Source: Zonotrichia leucophrys gambelii
Lineage: Eukaryota; Chordata; Aves; Passeriformes; Passerellidae
Length of the DNA stretch: 64,000 bases
Direction: 5' to 3'
Assembly: GCF_028769735.1 (NCBI RefSeq)
Contig: NC_088171.1
Location: 125,262,533-125,326,532 of the forward strand
The position numbers and the translations under genes are program-made. Below are positions 9,553 through 21,989 of this stretch, piece after piece; the first letter of the stretch is position 1, and the number at the start of each line of letters is the position of its first letter. Under the pieces are notes generated by a model that saw only the letters and a list, made by a program, of their open reading frames with translations, was not told the origin of the DNA and made no database searches.

Positions 9553-12500
9553 CGTTTCCAGCATTGTACACTTTCAAAAGTGTTTCAAAATTAGTTTTGG
9601 TAATTGTTCAGTAATTGTTTCTACTTTTGATTCTCACAGAATCTTTCAAATTCCACTCCTTCTAACAAATGAAAAATGGAGGATCTTTTCAAACAAAAGA
9701 ATGAAGTATAATGTAGAGAAACACAGTGTATTTTGTACAATAACACAGGACAATCTATTGGTAGAGTATGGGAATTGCAAAGCAAAAATTTGACAATGCT
9801 TTTACAGCTAGACTATCATGTGCAGGGTTCTGTCTTCTCACAAAATATGGGAAATGGCATTTTAACTTATGCTTTCACAGGGCAGAAGAAGAGAAGAAAT
9901 TTTTCCTGAAACTGCATTTTGTATGACACTAGGGATAATTAGATAATTAGATCTGTGTGCTAAGCATGTGAAACAAGCATGTGTCTAGACATGGGTTTGA
10001 AAGAGCTCCGCTCTCCTGTGACAAAAAACATGGAATGTGCTGGGGAATGCTAAGGGTAGAAAGGAGAGAAGGGGTTGCAGTATTTGTCACCTTCCCATAG
10101 TCTTAACCAGGAGCATAGACATACCAAATTTGCAAATCCCATTAAGCTGTAAATGGAATCTGAGCTTCCAACTTCTGGGTTGCCTGAAGTGACAGTTTTA
10201 GGTTCTGCAGTGTGACAGTTGATGCTAAGTATAAAAAAGTAGATGTAAAGGAACTTCTCTAAAAAAAAGGAGTGGAAAGAGTAAATTAAACTAAAAATCC
10301 TGCCCAGGATGCCTTAAAAATAAGAATAAATCAGTTTAAACTGTTTTTAAAATATAAAACAATGTAATGAGTCTATGAAAATCAGTGAAAGAGCTAAGTG
10401 CAGCATTCTGTGGGTTATTTGAATTTTAAATGCAAATCTATGGTTCAAAAGGAGAAATTTTTAGTTTTGCTGTTGATCTCCTATTCTGGAAACACCCTCA
10501 AGCATGGGTAATTCCTAGGCATATGATCATTTTGGCAGAATCAGCTGTACCTTCTTTAAGTCTGCTCCTTCTGTTCTGAATAAGAAGAATACTCTTACTG
10601 TCTATATGCGCAGAGTTGGCTTCTCATTGTGGCATGGAAGCTACATATTCTTACCTGATGCGCATTTGCTAAAGCTCATGAAACTTATGGATTTTGCTCC
10701 TAGAATCCCATTATCCTGCCTAAGGATACTATTTGTCTTTGCAAAAGTGCAAAGTGCTGAATGTATCTCTGGAATATGGTTTGACTGCCTGATTTCGATG
10801 ATGTGATTTTAGATGGTCGAGTGCCAAACAGAAATCCAAGTCTGCTGCAGAGTAGTGCAACCCTTTGAGCAGCATGTGGGCAGTCTTCTGGAGTGTCCCT
10901 TGAAGGGCTACTCTTCTATATTGCTGAGGGAGCTGCTACAGATCTCAACATGCAGGCACTAAAGCTCATAAATTATCTAGATTTAGGGCAAATCCAGTTT
11001 CAAGTCCTGCCTCAAGACTGTACACTACCAACCAGTCAGACCTGCAATTACAGCTTCAATTATATTCTGAGTATCAGGAAACAAATTTCATTTTCCCGTT
11101 ATAAGACCTTTATTGTAATAGTGATGTTGAGGACAACATATTTCAGTTGAGGGTAATACAGATTGGACTGTATTTTCTGAAGTTTATATTTTATGCAATG
11201 ATGTTTAAAAGCTTTGATTTGAAAGCTAAAATTCATTTGACTGGATCAAAGCTAAAATTGATTTTACCTGATACCTTTACTATCACTTCTACTAAGGAGT
11301 TTCAAGGCACAGACATCTAATAATCTTTTTGGTATTCTGGTTTATATTCTTACATCAATTACTGAATATTGTTCACAAAATAGTAGAGGAAAAGCCACAA
11401 TTCCTCAACTACCCCATTTATGAAGTCAAGGAAATGATTTTCTGATAGATAATGCTATGTCAGTGTGGAATTTGAAAAAATAAATCTTGATACAGCAGTG
11501 TACTCCACATAAGAATCTGATCTTGACTATCTAAAGTTACTCAAATTATAAATGGAAGGAATAAAAGTGAAGGTAATTATTAACCTAATTTTCATCCTTT
11601 CTCAGACAACTTTTTAAAGAAAACAATCCGAAAAACTTATGGTTTGCCATCCCAGCTTGGATTAATGTCATGATATTAATTTTCCTTTTTTGTACAAATA
11701 GTTTGAAAAGGACTATCATTTTAAGTAATTTTCCAGTGTAAATGAAAGAAAAAGGTCATGGTTCATAGATACATATTAATTTGGCTAACAGAAAGCAATT
11801 TACTTTTCCTTAATTAAACTCAACCACTGCAGCCTTTGTTTTAAATTGATAAAAGGATTACAAAATTATCTTTTCAGGTTTGTATAGCAGTTAACGTTTG
11901 AATAAAAATGCATTTTGCCTGAACTCAAGTTCAATTAAGGAATTATGAAGAGAAATGCTCCTCAAAAAAATGAAAGTAATTTTTATGTATCTTCATTAAA
12001 TGTTAGTGTTCCCTTTGAGTCCTAAATGCTAAGGTTTGTGTGATTATGGGAAAACTAAATTGAAATACACAGGTAGAGTCTGTCACTCAAGTTAAACCGG
12101 TCCATTAATTAAATATGTAGCTATTTTTTATTATTAAGTTTAAGAAAATCTCTATTCTAAGAGCCAGACAGTCTGACTGAATGCTGAAGGTACCTCTCAC
12201 CAATTTCATGGGGAAAAATATTTATAAAAGCACAACTGTCCATTTGAAGATCCCCCCCTCTATTCATTGACAACTGAATGAGGTGAGTAAGCTATAATGA
12301 TATAAGTAAGCTACAATGAGCTGAAAACTCTTTCTGGCCCTGCATCTGGGATGTGTCCTTGAATACAGTGTTATGACATTCAGTGACTGAAATTAACCCA
12401 CTGTTATAAAATATTGAACATATCACACTCAATACATAAGTTTGAGGCTGTACCACCAAAAAGAATTCTTGGAAGGACCAGGTAATTCCTATCTTAAATC

Positions 12501-12732
12501 TTGGAAAGAAGTGGTTATAGAAATTGCATTTCCAGTAGCCAGACTTCTGAAAATGAAATCTAGGATAATACATGGTAAGAATAGGAAAAAAGAATTCTCA
12601 AACTTGGCAAAAAAAGAGTGATGGTTTTTCCTACTTACCTATTTGTTCTGCCTTAAGTGGAAGGAAAAGAAGGAAAGAAGACATGTGAGCAGAAAGAAAA
12701 TGAAATAATAAGAGCATGATCTCCTTAATAAC
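9553..12732. other. AT-rich non-coding stretch, nothing identified
   Basis: About 3.2 kb. Open frames of 66-108 codons at 9467-9793, 10606-10806 and 10893-11150 lack splice support and resemble no family I know. A short direct repeat of AAAGCTAAAATT occurs near 11223 and 11251. One minus-strand splice-site pair near 12640 is described as a finding. Confidence 0.5.
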
Positions 12733-12750
12733 TTTTTTTTTTTTTTTTTT
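12733..12750. repeat. Poly(T) homopolymer, 18 bp
   Basis: An uninterrupted run of 18 T, with no recognisable retroposon body on either side. Confidence 0.95.
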
Positions 12751-12904
12751 GCAAAACAACAAGAGTAGCCTTAATTCCTCTGTTAAATATTCAACATGTT
12801 ACCACTAGTGAAATTTTTACCTACATTGTCAAAGAAAGGAAGTCAGTAAAAGCTGTATAAAATGATGTGGAGGTGAAAAAAAAAGGATAAAAAGGAAAAA
12901 AAAA

Positions 12905-13040
12905 AGGTGTCAAGGTGTTGTGGGGGCCTGTGGCTTCCTGGACTCAGGGGCCAGGAGCAGTAGGGCTCCTCCTGAGCAGCCTGAAATGGATTCCTTGGCT
13001 GTGGGAAGCCTGTTGGAGCCCCAAAGAGGCCAGGCAGATG
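12905..13040. other. GC-rich island, unclassified (repeat fragment or exon)
   Basis: About 135 bp, much richer in GC than its flanks, with sharp edges and an A-rich stretch on its left. On the minus strand a pyrimidine-rich tract ending CTCCAACAG precedes an open frame containing PQPRNPFQAAQEEPYCSWPL. The frame runs straight into the adjacent poly-T as phenylalanines, and no donor site closes it. I do not recognise the peptide. It could be a fragment of a GC-rich ERV or an isolated exon; I lean towards a repeat fragment. Confidence 0.35.
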
Positions 13041-16000
13041 CAATGAGATTTGGTAGGCTTTGATAAACTGAAAATCATTGTCTGGTGGTCATTATTAGAG
13101 TATTTTCAAGGCAGACCTTGAGGATGAATCTCAAGGAGCTTGATTGGCTTTGTCTTTCAAAAAGATGACTACAATTGCAGTTTTAAACACATCATGGATA
13201 TAAACAGAAAATACATGTTACCTGGTTTTTAGCATAGATTTTAATATGAAGGCATGTATGTAGGTTGCAGATTCTGGAGCAATCTCCAAATAATGCTCCA
13301 GTAGAAGCACCAAGACAAGAAATCCAGATGTCAGGATGCACTAACTGAACGTCTAAACTAACTCAGTGATAATAGAGGTGAGAAATCACAATTGCAACCT
13401 GGGAAGGGTGGAACAAATATTGAAGAAATCTGTTTGTGGTGTTCCAAATATATTAAAAACCGAAAGTTAGAAAATGTTAGTAAACAGAAGGACATTAAGC
13501 AAAAGCTTTTGAATGACATGGTTCTAGCACCTAACTCTGGGATAGAGAATGATTAATACGATTAGGAGATTGAATCATAAGCCTGACCTTAGATGTCCTG
13601 TTTCTTCTGAACTAAGTGAAAAAAAAAGGTTTCTGATGCTGGAGTGACAATATCAAGCTAAGGTTTGGAATACCTCTGACAGGCAGTGGGAAATATGAGA
13701 GAAAAGGATATGTTTGAATGATCTAAGGAAATTCAGAGCTGCAATTGGGATGTGTCTGTCTCTTTCTCATCAGCAGTATGTCAGAAAACTTCTCTGGGAA
13801 GCAGGAAGACATCCTCTAAGCCCTTCTTAACCTGGGAGTTCGAGCTGACAGCTTTTCAATTTCATCAGATATTTTGCCTCCTGTTCATAACTTCTGTGTT
13901 CTACAATTAAACTAATTTGATATGAGAGAGTTAATTTGCATGTTCTTAGGAAGTGAAGCTCATTTGCTGACATTTCTTGTATGTCTTTTTTATCTCAAGG
14001 TCTACAGGTAAGATAAGACTTCTCAATAACTGGATAGTAGATATAACAGCAACACCATTGGTCATGCATAATGCATTGCTAAAATGATCCAAGAAAGTCT
14101 CTTTAGAAGTAGACTCCTGATTACATCTCAGATAAGATGCACTACCTGAACACTTTGCTGGCTGGCTGTTGGGACACTCAAGAGTTCACTGCAACTTTGC
14201 TGGTTTACCTAGAATCCATGCTCCGTTCATTGATTTAATCATTTTACTTAAAAACCCTAAAGGGAATGAGAAAAAGCATGGGTTTCTACTAAATGAAAAT
14301 CCATCTGTAAAAACAAAGCCATACTTGTACTGTTTCATGGTAGTGGTTTATTTTTCACAAACTGCCCATGGGATTATCTAACCAACAGTGATAAAATTTG
14401 CAGATTTTAAGATTGCAGTTTTATGACATGGCAGCCACTGATTTCATATTAGCATATATAGACTGTCTTTCATATAATGATAAACCAAAAAAAAACTCAA
14501 AACAACCCAAACTTTGATTTTGGTTAAATGAAAGATATTTATTTTTCTTTTCTGCTTGAATAAGTCTTTGAAGCCTTTTCTGAAAGTCATATACTTATTC
14601 ACATAAAGTCTGTTGCCATTCATTAGGGAAGAAAAACCCCACCAAAATCCCCAAAACTCACATTTTTTGTCCTGCTCTTCTCTATGTGCTATTCTTATTC
14701 CTCCATGTTGCGATGTTACTGGTGACTTTTACTGTCAGCTAGGAAAATAATTTGTATGCTAGTCACTTTCATAACTTACCTTAGGAAATGTATGTATCTT
14801 ATCTCTTTAAAGGCCAGAGCAAAGTTCTGAAACAGCTGATGGTCTCATTACAGTAACCTACTCTTAAGAACTAGCTGTGATATGTAAGATTAGAAATATT
14901 ACCATTACATCTTTTAAAAAGTTTTTCTATTTATATAGGTCAGCTCTATGTGCCATCCTTTTATACTATCTACAGTAGCTGGGAAACATTTTGCTATGTT
15001 CTACTATGGGTAAACTGAATTTACATGAGGAAGGTCTTTTCATTCTCCTGTTACTGTAATAATTAAAAAAAAATTCTTTTTCTTTGGTAGTAGGCTAAGT
15101 GACTTAATAAGGATCCAGAAGAAAGAGGATCTTGGATAGAAATAATGTATGCCAACACTATCTCAAGATTTTATTTTTACAGCATAACTGACTCAGTCCA
15201 CAAAATTTTTCGTGTTATTTAGAGAAGTACATAGAAAACTTTGGAGGTGAAAGCCCAAGGAAGTGAGAGGGGAATACCACAAGTTAAACAGAGCAAGTTA
15301 AACAGAGTTCAAAAACAGGTGGAAAAGAAAAAATACCAGAAAAAAAGAGAGTATTTTTACATTTTCATTATTGAAAAAACTCTACAGTTTAAAGAATACC
15401 TGCAGGCTTTTTGTATATCTAGTTGCCATAATTATGCCTTAAACTTCAGACAAGTAGTTAAATACAGTCCCTCAAAAGTGATAACACATTTCACTGAGAT
15501 TTGTTTTTTCACTTTTCTCTGAGTTTTACCAGTGCAGAAAAATATCCTGAGGTCAGTGCAAGCCAATGAGATTAAAATTCCTACAAAGTTTGTAGAGTTG
15601 TATCAGCACTTATGAGTAGTCCTCGCATGAAAAAATCTGCAAATCGTGAATGGATGGACATCACAATTAATAACCGAGAAGATGAAAGAACAAGGTTTTT
15701 AATAGCACTTATGGGAGACGGTGAAGCAAGAAAGTAGTGAGTACCAATTACAACAGAGAGCAAGTTACAGTGAGTTCTGAAATTAGAATTATAGGGAGGG
15801 GATGATAAACATGACTGGCTGAAGAGGGAGTTAACTGAAGAAAATTGAACAGAAAATAGAAATATGTTTCAGACACAGTATAAAATTTTTAAATAGTCCA
15901 AATTGTCACAGACTGATGTTGATTTACCATATTATCCTAACTCACAGTGCTTTAGTGCCTACTAAAGCATGTATTAACTGATGCAGTTTCTGCTCTTGGC

Positions 16001-19000
16001 ATTTGTTGACAATGATTATGATACACCATGCAGTCATATGCTGAACCTATGAAAGCAGAAAAAGCCATTAAATAGAAAGAAAATTTTCAACAAGAGTTAC
16101 CTTTGAGGTAATTAAAACAAGCTTTCAAAATGTTACTGGAAAGAAAGCAAGGGTGAGCATCATAGTTTGTTCAGAAAAAATGAATTAGCCAAAGGGAGAG
16201 GCAGGTTTTTTGACTTGACACATCAAAAACTCATTCTATCTCATACTTTCTGCGCAGGTTGTTTTCTCTTATACTAAAGACTCTTAATATTTATCTACTA
16301 CTCAAACTGGTATTAAGGATAGGAAAAATAAATTCTTGAGATGATTTAAAGTATCTCTGTATTACATATTCTTATTTCTTTGGAAAAAAAATAACTCAAG
16401 TATCCAGTTTGATGATGATGTATTTCTTTTGTGCAGTACTGGTCTAATTCTGGTTCATTTTCATAAATAAATATTTCCACAAGAATTGCCAGAGGAAATT
16501 TTTCCCCACATTTTCTCCAAGAACAAAAGGCAGTGTTTGTTTAGATACTTTCTTACTGTTCATTAGAACACAGAAATAAAAAGGCTAAGTTTGTTTAAGC
16601 CAAAATTCTGTCTCAGAGAGTATTTATAAGAGATATGATTTAGGGGAACACATGGATAAGCTGTCTCTTTGTGGTTCCCTCTCTTTCATCTCTTCCAGCT
16701 TCCACAATTGGTATGTTATGGATAGAAGAATAGAATAAAGAATGGAGAAGCATTTCTATTTTCTTCTATTGTAAGCATATGATTTACTGGGCAGATTTTT
16801 GTAAGACTGAATTAATACAAAACATAAAGGCTGCTAGTAGAGCAAGCAGACCTTTAAGGTGAAATATGTCAGTTGTGCTACTCTACAAAAACAGACAAAT
16901 GAAGTAAAATATGCCATGTCTCAGTTCACAAGAGAAGCTAAAACAAACCAGTTGTTTTCTTACTCCTGTAAACAAATCTGTCCAGTTAATGGTTGAATTT
17001 ATGAAAATATATATTCTATGAGTGCCTGGGATTTGGTCACAGAAGGTGGACAGGAAAATATAGCAGAGAAAAATAGCTACATTCTGCCTAAAAGTAAAAT
17101 AAAAACCTTAACACGTATGAAAAAAACCTCACAAACTATGGAAAACTGTCAAACTTGTCAGAGAAACAAGAATATTCTGCTTATGAAACTATCTTTGTGG
17201 AAGAGAAATACTTGTATTCATTTCTTCTAGAAATTCAACCAGTTCTGAAATTTTGATTGAAGCTCATTGAAGAGAAAGAAACGATTGTAGAACTGATTAA
17301 TGTATATCAAGTTCCTTGCTGCTATAAATATTTTGGAAGAGACTTAAGAATGCATACTTCAAGATGTAAACATTTTCTGAAATAAAATATTTTTTATGGT
17401 TGTAAAGATAATAGTACCAGTAACCAAAGTGTCACTTAAGAGCATTCTTTTTGGGTATCTTGTTTCTATCAGACCTGTCATTGAGAAGTTGTCTCCATGT
17501 CTTCCACAAAAAAATGACAGAATTTGGCTAAGATATATACAATATGTCAACTTGAAAAACTCCTTTCCAAAGACCAGAAACATGGATCAGAAGATGCCTA
17601 TGCAGGTTATATTGAATGTGACGTTTTTCAAAACATGATCTCAAGCCACAAGATCAAATGGGAGACCCAAGAAAGAGGGTTCATAAGGTTGTTATGGAGA
17701 AAGCAGTACTCAAATGGGTCAGCAGGAATGGAAAGGATATTTTTATTCTGCAAGATGAAAAAGATGTCATATATATCACTATGAATGCAACACAAGCTCT
17801 TTATTAAAGATACCTCTGAACACCTACACGGAAAATCCACTAAAGTAGGATGGACTGTGTCACTATATGAACCCCTTAATTTTGTACAACATTTTCTTCT
17901 TCAGGCAGGTGGGGTTTTTTTTAGCTTTTTTAAAATACTTTGGCTACATTTCACAAAACTCCAATGATTCATTGGTTTGAACTAGATTTTCTTTTGTCTA
18001 TTCAAGGTTAGAACCTGAACAGAACAGACAAGAGGCTGATCTTAAAGACACTTTTATCTGCATAGTAATATTATGATTATTAAAATGCAGTTATTTTTAA
18101 AATAGTTAAGCAGCTTTGGCCTTGTTAGCTTCCAATTCAGTGAAAAAAGGAATTATCTGGGGGCAGTGCAAAATTTTGAACCAGTCTATTGATTTTAAAA
18201 TTATGAATATCTATTTTGAAATGCACAAACCCTCATAAAGTAAGCATTTGAGAGTCATTCTGGAAGCAATAGGAATTTTAGTGTTGTTACCAGTTTTTCT
18301 ATTAGGGGTTACAAAGTAAAAGTTAACTGATTTTTGTAACTTTGATACAAAGATTGCAACAGCTTGACAACACTACAAAGTGTATAATATTTTTCTTCTG
18401 ATTAAAAAATTGCTGTAAAATATGCTGCATTCTTGTAAAATAAAATTTCAAAAAAAGCTAGTGACTTTCAAGATGCTTTTGCAAAGTTCACAAAATAGAA
18501 GAAAAACACAATAGTACATATAAATTGATGGAGTTGGAAGCTGCTATGTGAACTGTATGCTTCATATGTGGTTAAAATTGAAACCCAAAAACTGTAAATT
18601 CTAACAAACCTGAACTTTTATAGAAAAAAGTCCTGAACCTTGCATGGTTTAGACAGTTACAAGGTTTAGACAGTGTAATCAATGGAAAAAACATTGTGAT
18701 TAAAACATGACAGTATGAGTCATAAAGTGTGCACTATATTAAGCAATTTATGATTTATTGCAATGGTATCTTTTATGCAATATTTATATGATAATTAGGA
18801 ATTGAGATGAACATGGTAACCATATCTCACTGTTAAAATTTTGAATAGAAGGTGCATAACATAGAAATTTTAAAGGCTCATAACTTGGTCAGATTTGCTT
18901 GAGTTGATGAATACAGAAACAATTTAATACATGATTCAAAGTATGGAGGAGTTGGAGTTTCTTATAAGAAAAAAACTACTAAGCAAAAATATTTTTAAAA

Positions 19001-19755
19001 ATCCATCACCCCAGGCCACTAGAATAAGAAGATTCCATCTACTGATCTGGAAAAAAGGAAATCTGTTTCTCGAAATGCATTCTTCTGAATATCTGACTAA
19101 GTCTACCACTGACCAATAAGACCACCTTGGAACATAATTACGTTTTTAGCAAAAAGATTTTTTTATTGTCTAGTTAAGATTTCCTTGCATTGCACCTGAA
19201 CTTCTATTTTAATTTTAAGATTGTGTGTAATTTTAATATCTGTAATGGAGATGACTTTTAAAAAAATTGTTTCCCGTTAATACACTTTTACACTGAAAAC
19301 CAGAATTAATGAAAATAGAAATTCAAAAATCAACATGTAGCTAACTTTGTTTGACTAAATTTGTGAGATATATCAATAAATGATCAAAGGAGAAAAGGAT
19401 GCAATACGAAAATTTTCACAGCCTCTGAAATAGATTATTTTATCCATAATTTTGCAGTCACATAATTAGAAGAAGAGTAAATTCTTGCAATCAAGATGAT
19501 GAATAGTTTTTTCTGATCACTAATTATGTGTAGTTTAACAAGAGCAGAAATTGGTGCAGTACATCTCAGAGGAAATTGCATCTGATTACAAGTTATTTAT
19601 TTAGTTGGATATGTTTCAATATAAAAATATTTTTTTTCCTGTGGAGGCTTTTAGATGATACTATAAACTCGGGAGGTGCACAGCCATAGTATGAAAAGGA
19701 TCAGACATAAATTAGTACGGCAGAAATTCTGTTTAGCTATCTAAATATTGGATAT
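13041..19755. other. Long AT-rich non-coding stretch, nothing identified
   Basis: About 6.7 kb without a recognisable transposon or gene. The cluster of open frames at 17018-17967 (60-86 codons, several frames and both strands) has no common frame or splice structure and fits chance. GGTTTAGACAGT is repeated at about 18646 and 18663. Splice-like pairs near 14011 (plus) and 14778 (minus) were judged too weak to call. Confidence 0.45.
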
Positions 19756-20110
19756 TTATAAGGGCATCCACTTTGGGTGGGAAGTCAAGGGCAGGGCAAA
19801 GGGGATTGGTGTCCAGGGGAGAGGGGGCAGCCACCAGGAGAACATAAACAGTGAGGAAACAGGGAAAGGAGAAACCAGGGGAAGTTGTGAAATATAGGAC
19901 TCAGTGAGACAGAGGTCCATGGGGGAGTCTTGTCTTTTCCCAAAGGAGGAATGAGCTTTTCCCAAAGGAGGAATAAGTCTTTCCAAGGCAATACCCTTGG
20001 GAATTGGCAGAGGGGAAAGAGTTCATGGGATGCTACACTAATATAAATACGACAAGCAAATGAATCTCACAGGACCCTGGCCTACTAAACTTTTCTACCC
20101 TGGCCCACGT
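19756..20110. other. Purine/GC-rich island, unclassified, probably repeat-derived
   Basis: A block rich in GGGGAGA/GGGCAG on the plus strand, ending in a section with ATATAAATACG and CCTGGCCTACTAAA motifs. The abrupt compositional change and the TATA-like element suggest an LTR or other transposon remnant, but I find no TG/CA ends or CR1 motifs to classify it. Two overlapping minus-strand frames of 68-76 codons are proline- and leucine-rich with no recognisable domain. Confidence 0.35.
19934..19977. repeat. 22-bp tandem duplication (two copies)
   Basis: CTTTTCCCAAAGGAGGAATGAG at 19934-19955 is followed immediately by a copy with one substitution (19956-19977). Both sit inside the GC-rich island. 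Such duplications occur in retroviral U3 enhancer regions, but this alone does not identify the island as an LTR. Confidence 0.95.
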
Positions 20111-21618
20111 AGAAAAACTTCTTTCCTAGAAGAATATTTGACCTACTCACATAAAGACAAGAGTTAAAGATTTTCTGTGAGATATTGAGATAAAGTCCAA
20201 AATTCTACAGCAGTCTTGTCTTCCTACTTTTTCCTTTCTTAAGAATGTTCTGTTTTGTACTGAAACATTTTCTCTGGGAAGCATTTGCTGTTCCAATGAT
20301 AAACTACAATTCTTGGAAATTTCTGGAATTTGTTTGAAAAATGTAGTGCCTTGGTGTTCTATTTTGAAAAGTAACTTTCTGCTTTGGGTCACAGTAAGCT
20401 GTCCTACAGATTGTGCTACAGGCCAGCCACCTACTTATTTTTAAATGCTTTCTGCAAAGAGACAAGGAATCAGAAAACATTCAAATTTAGAGGAATAGTT
20501 TTCTTTTTCCTTATTCTTTTGGTTGGTTCATATTTTCAAACAGTACTTTCATCCTGCTGAAAGTTCATGGAAAATTTTTGTCCCCATACCTACAAATCTT
20601 CTCCAATGATTCTTATTCATATTCTATAAAATAATTTGAATATTTACAGGAGGGCTGAAATTATACTACATTATTAGATTAAAAAAGATCAAGTATTTTT
20701 TTCCTGTACTCACCTTTTTACTTTCATTTCATTCTTTGTCATAGTTTTGAAAAAGCAACACTCAAAATTTTAAGAAAATCTTCTCATATTCTACATATAG
20801 AAACATAATTTACTGTATTTTCATACTGCCAACAGAAGTATAAATCTAGATAAATGCCCTTGTTTAACAAAAACAGTCAGTAATTATTTTCTTAGCATAT
20901 TTTAAATGCAATAAAAGATCTTTCCTTGCATTTTTTATTTTATGTGGGATCATCATGCCATAAACATTACACAAAGAAATTGCGGTGAAAATATTACTCT
21001 GTTTTCACTGATCTGAATGTTTAAAGTGCTTTTGGTGCCTTGGTGCTTTGATTGGCATTGAGCAACATTATTTTATACCTTGTCTTTTATCTAAATGTCT
21101 TGATCTTATATTCTCAATTAGATTTTTCTGGCTTTCAGTCTCAATAAGGTGATCAAAATTGTGTGTGTTTCTATCTGCTTTCTTAACATCCATAAAATAC
21201 TGTTGTATTAAAGTGTTTGACACTTGCTGATTTTTGATTATTGAGCAGGAGCAGTTTACCATATGTCAGTTGTCATATGTCAGGCTGATGACTTACCATA
21301 AATTTTCTTACTAGTCCTAAAGGTGAAAAAATATTTATCTGTCTTCCTAATGGGTAAGTTGGTGCTGTAAGTTGGTAAAATGGCTGTCCATTTTATTTTG
21401 ATTGCTTACCAAAGTTTAGAGAGTGTATTGTAAGCTATAAACATTACATTTTCCTGTCTTTTCAATAGCTTCAGCTTGTATCAGCAGACGTTTTCACAAC
21501 TGAGATATGTCAATTCAATAATGACTATAGATGCATATCTCTGTTGGCTTTCTTTTGTGACAAAATGAGTTCAGAGATGAATGATCTGAAAACAGAAATG
21601 AGAGTCATCTTAAACTAT
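20111..21618. other. AT-rich stretch, no feature identified
   Basis: About 1.5 kb. An open frame of 81 codons on the minus strand (20147-20392) has no splice or homology support. No transposon signature is visible. Confidence 0.5.
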
Positions 21619-21989
21619 TGAAGTCGGAGGGAGACGACCCACCTTGCATTGGTCAGCCATCGACTCCAATTTATTAATCGATCAGTCACCTTTTATAACA
21701 GTGTTAATCAAGTTCATGCATATTGCAAAATCTGAGCTCACAATAGGTCAGAGATAACATACCAACCCCTCCTTATGTTTCCAATACCAAGATTTGGGTT
21801 CTCAAAATTATTTCAGCTTTCCCAAAACAGCCAAAGATAGAACATCCACTTGTTATGAGAAAGCTGCCTGAGAACTCTGATGTGCAAGGCTCTCAAGGCC
21901 TTCATGTTTGTCACTTTTACCTGTAATTAAAAATAACCTGAGAACCTCTGCTGTTCACAGAAACAGGCTGTGAGAACCTGTCCCTTACA
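21619..21989 (-). mobile_element. ERVK / alpharetrovirus-like solo LTR, minus strand
   Basis: The 371-bp unit, read on the minus strand, starts TGTAAGGGACAGG and ends CTCCGACTTCA. A TATA box (TTATAAAA, 21698-21691) is followed about 16 nt later by AATAAA (21675-21670), the compact promoter/R arrangement of avian leukosis-type and related beta-type LTRs. The U5-like part has GTCGATGGCTGACC and ends in ...CTTCA, similar to the U5 end of alpharetroviruses. No coding sequence or partner LTR flanks it, so it is a solo LTR. The expected 6-bp target duplication is absent: left flank AACTAT, right flank GCTGCC. It is a decayed regulatory remnant with no replicative capacity. Confidence 0.8.
21691..21698 (-). 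promoter_or_regulatory. TATA box of the ERVK-like LTR
   Basis: TTATAAAA on the minus strand, about 295 bp from the LTR 5' end. Transcription from it would run toward lower coordinates. AATAAA follows at 21675-21670, consistent with a very short R region. Confidence 0.6.

Noticed and set aside
14778..14840. Minus-strand 47-nt segment between a CAG acceptor and AAG|GTAAGT donor
   Set aside because: Too short to judge, no partner exons, and similar pairs occur at several places in the window.
17018..17967. Cluster of open frames suggesting an old retroviral or cellular coding block
   Set aside because: Frames overlap on both strands without a consistent reading frame, and no retroviral or cellular motif is visible.
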